Source: Ferrithrix thermotolerans DSM 19514 (GTDB lineage: Bacteria > Actinomycetota > Acidimicrobiia > Acidimicrobiales > CAIXPF01). Taken from it: a stretch of 64,000 nt of DNA. Shown here piece after piece: positions 57,492 to 64,000 of this stretch. Numbering within the stretch: position 1 is the first letter of the stretch; the number at the start of each line of letters is the position of its first letter. The stretch spans positions 1 through 64,000 of the forward strand of contig CAMDQT010000013.1 of the NCBI GenBank assembly GCA_945906305.1, written 5' to 3'. Position numbers and translations under genes: made by a program. Under the pieces are notes generated by a model, which saw only the letters and a program-made list of their open reading frames with translations, was not told the DNA's origin and searched no databases.

Positions 57492-58346
57492 ATGACGGTT
57501 CATCTGGTGGTCGGCGGCTACCCAGCAGGCCAACCGGCCGGCCACGACATGAACACGGTGCGCCTCCGGTTGCTCCAGAAACTGGCGGAGGCCGGGACCG
57601 CGGCGACCGTGGCCAACGACTTCGCCGACCTCGAGCGCTGGTTGCCCCTCAGTTCGGCCTTGGTGACCTACACCGCGGGTCCCTACCCTGACGGGTCCCA
57701 ACTTGAAGCGCTCGACCGTTGGCTGAGCGAGGGGGGCCGCTGGTTCGCCCTGCACGGCAGCGCTGGGGGCCGTGCTGGCACCGTGTCGCCCACCAGCAGA
57801 CGGCGGCGTATGGTCCGCACCGGCCACCACGACACCCTCGGGGTGTTCTTCCTCAACCATCCGCCCATCCGCCGCTTCCGCGTGGACACCATCGCCGCCG
57901 CGGCCGGAGCGAACCGCCATACCGAACGCCTTTTGCGGGAGGTACCGGACGGCTTCGAGGTCGACGATGAGTTGTACGTCCTGGAGGTAATCGGCGCCGA
58001 CACCACCGTGCTGCTGTGCACCGACCTACCCGATGACGTCAACCCCGAGGGCTTCGGCTTTGCCGTCCCCGAGGATCGCTCGCTGATGGCCGATGGCCGC
58101 TCACGCGCCCTCGCCACCTTGCGGATCGTGCCCCGAGCGGACGCCGATTCAACCGCGGAGCCGGGAGGGGTGGCCTACCTCGCGCTCGGCCATTGTCATA
58201 GCCCCGACACCAACAGCCAGCCCTTCGTGGATGGATCAGTCGTGGCAGATGGCACAACCCCATTGAGCTTCAGCGGACCCTGGGACAGCGTGGGCTTCAA
58301 CCGGCTGCTCGCCAACGCCGTCGCCTGGGTCTTAGGCCGCTACTGA
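57492..58346 (+). CDS. ThuA-like (class I amidotransferase-like) protein
   Basis: MTVHLVVGGYPAGQPAGHDMNTVRLRLLQKLAEAG...LEALDRWLSEGGRWFALHGSAGG...GVAYLALGHCHSPDTNSQPFVDG. Confidence 0.75.
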   Translation: MTVHLVVGGYPAGQPAGHDMNTVRLRLLQKLAEAGTAATVANDFADLERWLPLSSALVTYTAGPYPDGSQLEALDRWLSEGGRWFALHGSAGGRAGTVSPTSRRRRMVRTGHHDTLGVFFLNHPPIRRFRVDTIAAAAGANRHTERLLREVPDGFEVDDELYVLEVIGADTTVLLCTDLPDDVNPEGFGFAVPEDRSLMADGRSRALATLRIVPRADADSTAEPGGVAYLALGHCHSPDTNSQPFVDGSVVADGTTPLSFSGPWDSVGFNRLLANAVAWVLGRY

Positions 58347-58381
58347 CCTGAGCGTGGCGATGGTGCCGCCTCGCGCCGCCG

Positions 58382-59560
58382 TTAGGGTTTCAGGGGTGGT
58401 CCTACCCTCGGGTCGGCGCGAACCAACACCCCGGCCAGGCTGGCCACGGCGGCGGCGCTCCAAAACACCGGACGGAAAGAACCAGTGGCATCGCCGATCA
58501 GGCCACCAACCTGCGGCCCGGCCATCAAGCCGACCCCGAACGCCAGGGTGGCCACGGCGTACGCCGACCCAAATCGTTCCGCGGCGAGCGAATCACTCAT
58601 CCGGGCCGCCACCGTGGTTGGAACACCGGTAAAGGCCAACCCGAAGCTTGCCGCGGCCAGCACCGCCCACGGGCGCACCGCCCAGCCGATCAGCAGCGCG
58701 GACAGCGCCTGGCACCCCAGACCCAGCCGCATGGCCACCGTGCGGCCCCACCGATCCGCCATGGGGCCGAATAGCGGCCCACCGAGGATGGTTCCAGCCC
58801 CGAAACAAGAGAACGCGAACGACGCCGACGACCTCGAATAGCCGCCATCCTGCATCAACACCGCGACGAGGAAGGTCACCATCAAGGACATGGCAAAGCC
58901 GTACAGACCGTAGGTAAGCAGCAGCCGCCGCCAGCGGGGCACGGCCCGCATGGCGTCCAGCCCGTTGTGTGCGGGGCCCTTGACCGAACGTACCCGCAGC
59001 CAGCGCATAGCGGCGACGAGAACGAGCACCGCCAGCACTGCCTCCACCCGGTACACGGCCCGCCAGTTGCCGGCCCCCGGTCCCGTGTGCAGCGTGGCGG
59101 CGACCATGATCCCCAGCCCTATCCCGGCGCCAACGATGCCGATGGCGCTACCGCGGCGCTCGGGCCGCACCGAGGCGGCGGCGAGCGCCGGAACGGTCAC
59201 CCAAACCCCGGCGGCGAACACGCCGGTTGTCAACAGCGCCACGAGCACGACCAGGTAGCCCGGCGAGAAGGCCAGCACGACCAACCCGACGCTCACCCCG
59301 GCCACACCGATGCGGGTGGTGCGGGAAAGCCCGACCCTGCCGATGAGCACACTGAGCACCAAGGTGCCACTGAGATAGGCCAGCAGGTTCGCCGAACCGA
59401 GAGTCCCGGCCGCGGTATTGGACAGTCCGAAATCGTCGCGAACCTCGGTGAACAGCAGCGAGAACGTGAACCGGCCAAAGGCCTGGGACACCGCGGCAGA
59501 CGCCGCGGCCACCATCAGCACGGGCCACACCCGACTGGCGCGAGGCGGCGGAGCAGACAT
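58382..59560 (-). CDS. MFS transporter
   Basis: FGRFTFSLLFTEVRDDFGLSNTAAGTLGSANLLAYLSGTLVLSVLIGRVGLSRTTRIGVAGVSVGLVVLAFSP; 12-TM pattern. Confidence 0.9.
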   Translation of the reverse strand: MSAPPPRASRVWPVLMVAAASAAVSQAFGRFTFSLLFTEVRDDFGLSNTAAGTLGSANLLAYLSGTLVLSVLIGRVGLSRTTRIGVAGVSVGLVVLAFSPGYLVVLVALLTTGVFAAGVWVTVPALAAASVRPERRGSAIGIVGAGIGLGIMVAATLHTGPGAGNWRAVYRVEAVLAVLVLVAAMRWLRVRSVKGPAHNGLDAMRAVPRWRRLLLTYGLYGFAMSLMVTFLVAVLMQDGGYSRSSASFAFSCFGAGTILGGPLFGPMADRWGRTVAMRLGLGCQALSALLIGWAVRPWAVLAAASFGLAFTGVPTTVAARMSDSLAAERFGSAYAVATLAFGVGLMAGPQVGGLIGDATGSFRPVFWSAAAVASLAGVLVRADPRVGPPLKP

Positions 59561-59792
59561 TGACGCGGGACATTACCCCCCACGTCGCCATCGGGGCTGG
59601 CCGCACAATCGGTCCCGTTGGACCTTGCGGGGCACCCGTGGCGACGCCGCTCGCCCCGGAGGCCGAAGCGGGTGCGAAACGGCGGCCACCAACGCCGCCT
59701 CCCCCTGGAAGCAGGCCCAATCGGTCGCCAACCGGCCCGGGATGCGCTGCTTGCGGCGGCTCAGGACACGGCGCAACCATGCGTATAAACCT

Positions 59793-60311
59793 CAAGGTCT
59801 TGACCGTCTCGATTTGGTGAAACCGATCATCGCCCGGGTGAACGGCTTTGCTCTTGGTGGCGGCCTGGAGTTGGCGTTGGCCTGCGACATCATCGTGGCG
59901 GCTGACCATGTCGAACTCGGCCTGCCCGAACCTCGCCGGGGGCTGATCGCAGGGGCCATGGGCGTGCATCGGCTGCCCCGCCATATTCCCTATCACGTCG
60001 CCATGGGCCATCTGCTCACGGGTCGCCCCCTGAGCGCGGCGCGGGCCTACGACCTGGGTCTGGTGAACGAAGTCATGCCCTACGCCGAACTCGATCGCGC
60101 CGTGGACGCCTGGGTGGCGGACATCCTGGCCTGTTCCCCGGTGGCGGTTCGCGCCACCAAGCAGTCCGCGCTGAACGCCCTGCACCTTCCGCGGCGCGAA
60201 GCCCAGACCCTCGTCGCCCCCTGGGAAGCCCGCCGACGGGCAAGCCTCGATGCCAAGGAAGGCCCCCGCGCCTTCAGCGAGAAGCGAGCACCCCGCTGGA
60301 GCGGCAGCTGA
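59793..60311 (+). pseudogene. enoyl-CoA hydratase lacking its N-terminal third
   Basis: LDLVKPIIARVNGFALGGGLELALACDIIVAADHVELGLPEPRRGLIAGAMG...EGPRAFSEKRAPRWSGS; no CAGADL segment found in the three + frames immediately upstream. Confidence 0.75.
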
Positions 60312-60377
60312 GCGCGCCACGGTTCAGACCGACGGCGAAGCGTCTGGCGGCGAGGCCATACCACCCGGTCGGTATGC

Positions 60378-61064
60378 TCACGCCGTCAGCAACGCCGCCA
60401 GTTCAGTCGGGGCGGACAGCATCGGATAGTGCCCAGTTTCCAACTGGGCCCAGTTCGCGCCCAGCCGCTGCCAGGTTCGACGCTGGTGCGCCTCGGGTGG
60501 GTTGGCGGACTGTGTACAGCGCACCACAAGTGCCACCCACGCCATAGACCAGAACCGCTCGAGGTGCATCGGCTCGTTCATCGCTGCGACCGGGTGCGGG
60601 GTGTAACGCTCCAGAGCCCAGCTACGTAATGGCTCGTCGATATCGCGGAACAAGCGAGTCTCGGCGTCGTGGCGGGTCGGCCCCGCGGCGAGCTCGTTGC
60701 CGGTCACCGCGGGACGCGCCACGATGGCGTCGAGGCGTTCGCCGTTGTCGAGAGCCAACGCGTCGACGAACGCCAGCCGCCCGATCCGCTCCGAGGCCAA
60801 CTCTGCGGCCCGAGCGATCACCATCCCGCCGCAACTGGTGCCCACCAGGGTCACGTCACGAAGGTCCTCGTAGAACAACAACGCCGCGATCTCCGCCGCG
60901 TGGGTGTCGTTGGTGATCCCTGGTCGCAGGCTGGTTCGACGCTCGGCACACCCGTCGAGGGTCGGGGCGTACACGCGGTGACCGGCCGCGGTGAGCTGGG
61001 CCGACAAGGGCTGCCAGATCCATCCTCCCTGGTATGCACCATGGACCAAGACGTAGGTCGTCAT
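60378..61064 (-). CDS. alpha/beta fold hydrolase
   Basis: MTTYVLVHGAYQGGWIWQPLSAQLTAAGHRVYAPTLDGCAERR; VTLVGTSCGGMVIARAAEL. Confidence 0.93.
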   Translation of the reverse strand: MTTYVLVHGAYQGGWIWQPLSAQLTAAGHRVYAPTLDGCAERRTSLRPGITNDTHAAEIAALLFYEDLRDVTLVGTSCGGMVIARAAELASERIGRLAFVDALALDNGERLDAIVARPAVTGNELAAGPTRHDAETRLFRDIDEPLRSWALERYTPHPVAAMNEPMHLERFWSMAWVALVVRCTQSANPPEAHQRRTWQRLGANWAQLETGHYPMLSAPTELAALLTA

Positions 61065-61086
61065 CACTGAGCCTTTCCGGAACCGA

Positions 61087-62883
61087 TCAGCGCGGGATGA
61101 CCGGCAGTACCACCGCCGAAGGTCGATCGCGGTCATGGAAGACCTGCTGGTGGGCAGTCACCCCAGTGCTCCCCTCGCCAAAGGCCGCCCCGGTGTTGAG
61201 ATTACGGTCGAAGCGCGGAAAGTTCGATGAGCTGATTTCGAGACGGATGCGGTGGCCAGCGAGGAACACGTTGGACGTCGCCCAAAGATCGATAGTGAAA
61301 CGATAGGGCCGTTCAGGCTGCATCAGCTCGGCCACCTCCGCCGAGTCCCGATAGCGGGCCCGGATGATCCCGTCGAGCAGGTTCATGGCGTAACCGTCGG
61401 GCCGCACGTCGATCAGCTTGGCGGTGAAGTCGGTGTCCACCGCGCTCGAAGATGCCCACAACTCGACGCTGACTGGTCCGGTGATCTCCATAGGACGGGT
61501 CATCGGCTCCGAAGTGAACACCAAGACGTCGGGCCGTTCCTCGACGGGGCGTTGGTCCTGTACCCCCATGTCGATGATGAGGTTGTTGCCACCCAAGGAC
61601 GGAACCGGATCAGCCGGGTCGTAGCGGAACGCGTCGTGCGGTTCGTCGCCTGGCGGCAGCATCGACAGCACCCCATCGCCGTGGGCGGTGGCAGCGCGGC
61701 CAGCGCTGTGCAGGTACCAGCGCACGGCCCGCATGGCCGGTGGGGGCCAGTCAGCGAGGGACTGCCAGCGGTTCTCGCCCAGGGTGAAAACACTGACTGG
61801 CGGCTCCTCCATGATGCCGTTGTCGGCATCTTTGAGCCAATGGTCGAACCAGCGCAGCAGGATGTGGTTGAGGTCGATGAGGGCCTCGTCGCCGAAGTCG
61901 ATGTCGCCCGCACCTCGACTGCTCGGCACGCTGTAGGGCAACAGGTGCCCCCACGGCCCGATGATCAGCCGCTGACCGTTGCGGGCCACGGCATGCTCGC
62001 TGCGGTCTTTGACCGAGCGATACACGTTGGGACCACCTTCGGCAAAAATGTCATACCACGAGGTGACGTGCAGCATCGGCACGCTGACGCTGCGGGCGTG
62101 TCGGTTGACGTTGGCCCGATGCCAGTACGGACCATCCGCGGCGTTGGCGATGTGCTCGGCAAAGTACGGAGCGGTCTCCGCCAGCAAGTCCCCCCAATCC
62201 TTGATCGGCAGATGGGAGAACCACTCCGCGGTCAGCGGCGTGGTGAAGTTCAACCCGAGCGCGGTGCGCCGGATCTGGGCAAACTCACCATCCACATAGG
62301 ACATCACCTGATCGACGAGGTCGTCGCGCCCGGCGCGACGCAGGGTGTCGCGGCCCTTGAAGATGGCGTAGGGCACCATCCAGCCCCACAGCGACGCCCC
62401 ACCGGTGTGATAGATCCAGCTCTGGTGGTAGTCCGAGGACGCTGAGACGGGGGCCATGGCCCGCAGCGAGGGCGGCATCGGGTCGTTGCAGGCAATCAGG
62501 TACTGGGTGAGGCCAAGGTAGGACTGCCCGGTGGTACCGACGCGACCATCGGACCACGGCAGTCGGGCGGACCATTCCACAGCGTCGTAGCCATCGGCGG
62601 CTTCCTGGAAGATGGTGTCGTAGTCGCCTTCCGATGCGAAACGGCCCCGGCAGTCCTGGGTCACTGACACGTAGCCGTAGCGGGCGAAGAAGGTGTTGGG
62701 CCCGTTCGGATCGCTCGACCCTGCCTTCCCGTATGGCGTGCGCGACAACAGCACCGGGAAGCTGCCGGGCGCGTCGGGACGCACGATGTCGGCATAGAGG
62801 GTGACCCCGTCCCTGGTCGTCATGGGGACGTCGGTCTCGGTGACCACCCGGTACTGCCGGTGGGCGGGAGCGATAAGGGACAT
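61087..62883 (-). CDS. CocE/NonD family hydrolase
   Basis: MTTRDGVTLYADIVRPDAPGSFPVLLSRTPYGKAG...YVSVTQDCRGRFASEGDYDTIFQEAADGYDAVEWSARLPWSDGRVGTTGQSYLGLTQYL. Confidence 0.95.
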   Translation of the reverse strand: MSLIAPAHRQYRVVTETDVPMTTRDGVTLYADIVRPDAPGSFPVLLSRTPYGKAGSSDPNGPNTFFARYGYVSVTQDCRGRFASEGDYDTIFQEAADGYDAVEWSARLPWSDGRVGTTGQSYLGLTQYLIACNDPMPPSLRAMAPVSASSDYHQSWIYHTGGASLWGWMVPYAIFKGRDTLRRAGRDDLVDQVMSYVDGEFAQIRRTALGLNFTTPLTAEWFSHLPIKDWGDLLAETAPYFAEHIANAADGPYWHRANVNRHARSVSVPMLHVTSWYDIFAEGGPNVYRSVKDRSEHAVARNGQRLIIGPWGHLLPYSVPSSRGAGDIDFGDEALIDLNHILLRWFDHWLKDADNGIMEEPPVSVFTLGENRWQSLADWPPPAMRAVRWYLHSAGRAATAHGDGVLSMLPPGDEPHDAFRYDPADPVPSLGGNNLIIDMGVQDQRPVEERPDVLVFTSEPMTRPMEITGPVSVELWASSSAVDTDFTAKLIDVRPDGYAMNLLDGIIRARYRDSAEVAELMQPERPYRFTIDLWATSNVFLAGHRIRLEISSSNFPRFDRNLNTGAAFGEGSTGVTAHQQVFHDRDRPSAVVLPVIPR

Positions 62884-62911
62884 GGTGTTCCTCCTGGGTT
62901 GGAAACGCGGC

Positions 62912-63859
62912 TCAGGCCGACCCGATGCGGGCGGCCAACCAATCGTTGAGGTCACGGCGCGCCTGACGGGCCACCGGCGCACCGGGGGCGAAGCCCTCAA
63001 AGCCGTGGGGCGCGCCCGGATAGACGTGCAATTCCACCGCCACGCCACACTGGTTGAGCCGCTGGGCGTAGGCGACGTCCTCGTCGCAAAAGCCGTCGAG
63101 GGTGCCGACCATGATGTAGGTGGGGGGCAGGCCCGATAGGTCGGTGGCCCGCGACGGCGCGGCGGTGTAGGGCACGTCCGGCTGGCCGAACAACTCGCCG
63201 AGATAGGACGCCCAACCGAAGTGATTCGACGCGGGGTCCCATACCGGCACGTCCCAATTGGCGGTGACGCTGGTGCGGGAGTCGTCAATCATGGGGTAGA
63301 TCAGCAGTTGGTAGTCGATGGGGAACTCGGCGCGGTCGCGGACCAGCAGACCGAGCCCGGCGGCGAGGCCCCCACCCCCACTCGGACCGCCGATACCGAC
63401 CCGGCTGGAGTCGACCCCGATCTCCGCCCCGTGTTCCTTGACCCACTTGAGCCCCGCATAGCAGTCCTCCACCGGAGCGGGATAGGGGTGTTCTGGGGCC
63501 AGGCGGTACTGCACGGCCACGCCGACTACATCAAAACGCTGGCACCACCGGTCGAAGCGCAGGTCGTCCTGCTCTGGTGCGCCGAGGACGTACCCGCCGC
63601 CGTGGATCCAAAACAGACACGGCAGTTCGCCTTCGAGGCCTTTGCGGCGATGCACCCGCAGGCGCACGTCGGGGGCGCCGGGCGGACCGGCCACGGTGAT
63701 ATCGGTACGCGTCACCGCATCGGACAGTGGGACCTGGTCGTTCATCATCAGCCGATCGGCACGAATCTTGGCCAGGTTCGTGGCGTTCACCGAGCCGAGC
63801 CGCGGACCCTTCTCGATAGCGGCGCGGATCTCCGGGTCGTAGTACGGCTGTGCGTTCAT
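62912..63859 (-). CDS. alpha/beta hydrolase (HSL/esterase family)
   Basis: PCLFWIHGGGYVLGAPEQDDLRFDRWCQRFDVVGVAVQYRLAPEHPYPAPVEDCYAGLKWV; VGIGGPSGGGGLAAGLGLL. Confidence 0.94.
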   Translation of the reverse strand: MNAQPYYDPEIRAAIEKGPRLGSVNATNLAKIRADRLMMNDQVPLSDAVTRTDITVAGPPGAPDVRLRVHRRKGLEGELPCLFWIHGGGYVLGAPEQDDLRFDRWCQRFDVVGVAVQYRLAPEHPYPAPVEDCYAGLKWVKEHGAEIGVDSSRVGIGGPSGGGGLAAGLGLLVRDRAEFPIDYQLLIYPMIDDSRTSVTANWDVPVWDPASNHFGWASYLGELFGQPDVPYTAAPSRATDLSGLPPTYIMVGTLDGFCDEDVAYAQRLNQCGVAVELHVYPGAPHGFEGFAPGAPVARQARRDLNDWLAARIGSA

Positions 63860-63883
63860 GGCTATACCGTAGATCGCCCCGCT

Positions 63884-63901
63884 ACATACGTCTCGGTATG
63901 T
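63884..63901. promoter_or_regulatory. TetR-like inverted repeat upstream of esterase gene
   Basis: ACATAC-GTCTCG-GTATGT, 6-bp arms, 6-bp spacer, 24 bp upstream of ATG at 63859. Confidence 0.4.
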
Positions 63902-64000
63902 TGGGACCCCGTGCACGGCGGGTCGGTGCCCGGCTCGCTCGCGGTGCTCAACCAGCCGCTCCAACCTGCAGGTGAGTGACGAACCACTCACGGGCCGCAG

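Noticed and set aside
59148-60320. 390-aa reverse ORF
   Set aside because: Mostly antisense to the enoyl-CoA hydratase remnant and out of frame with the MFS gene; no recognisable domain
1-64000. CRISPR arrays, IS elements, tRNA/rRNA
   Set aside because: No regularly spaced repeats, transposase/integrase motifs or cloverleaf/rRNA sequences noticed by eye; tRNAscan-SE, Rfam and ISfinder searches would be decisive

Overview
High-GC (actinobacterial-type, probably Acidimicrobiia-like; lineage is inference) window packed with single-domain catabolic and redox enzymes. I support about 57 intact or edge-truncated CDSs and 3 gene remnants. Recurrent families are F420-dependent luciferase-like (LLM) oxidoreductases (8), CaiB/BaiF type III CoA-transferases (4), acyl-CoA dehydrogenases (3, one cut by the left edge), SDR/epimerases (4), alpha/beta or CocE-type hydrolases (5) and several Fe-dependent oxygenases (Rieske, PhyH, TauD, IPNS-like). 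Other loci are a divergent arsR / arsI / ACR3 arsenic cluster with a perfect operator inside a consensus-like promoter, a heterodimeric ABC exporter with one predicted degenerate ATP site, a small LPXTG-anchored secreted protein, and a Cys-type GrdB/PrdB-like reductase next to an acyl-CoA carboxyltransferase. The remnants are two decayed enoyl-CoA hydratases and one Baeyer-Villiger monooxygenase fragment. I saw no rRNA, tRNA, CRISPR array, transposase or phage gene. The best candidates for an under-described system are the GrdB-like/carboxyltransferase//LLM/CoA-transferase locus (1.3-6.2 kb) and the repeated CaiB-LLM pairing. Many ORFs in the supplied track are antisense GC artefacts, and start codons are my best guesses.
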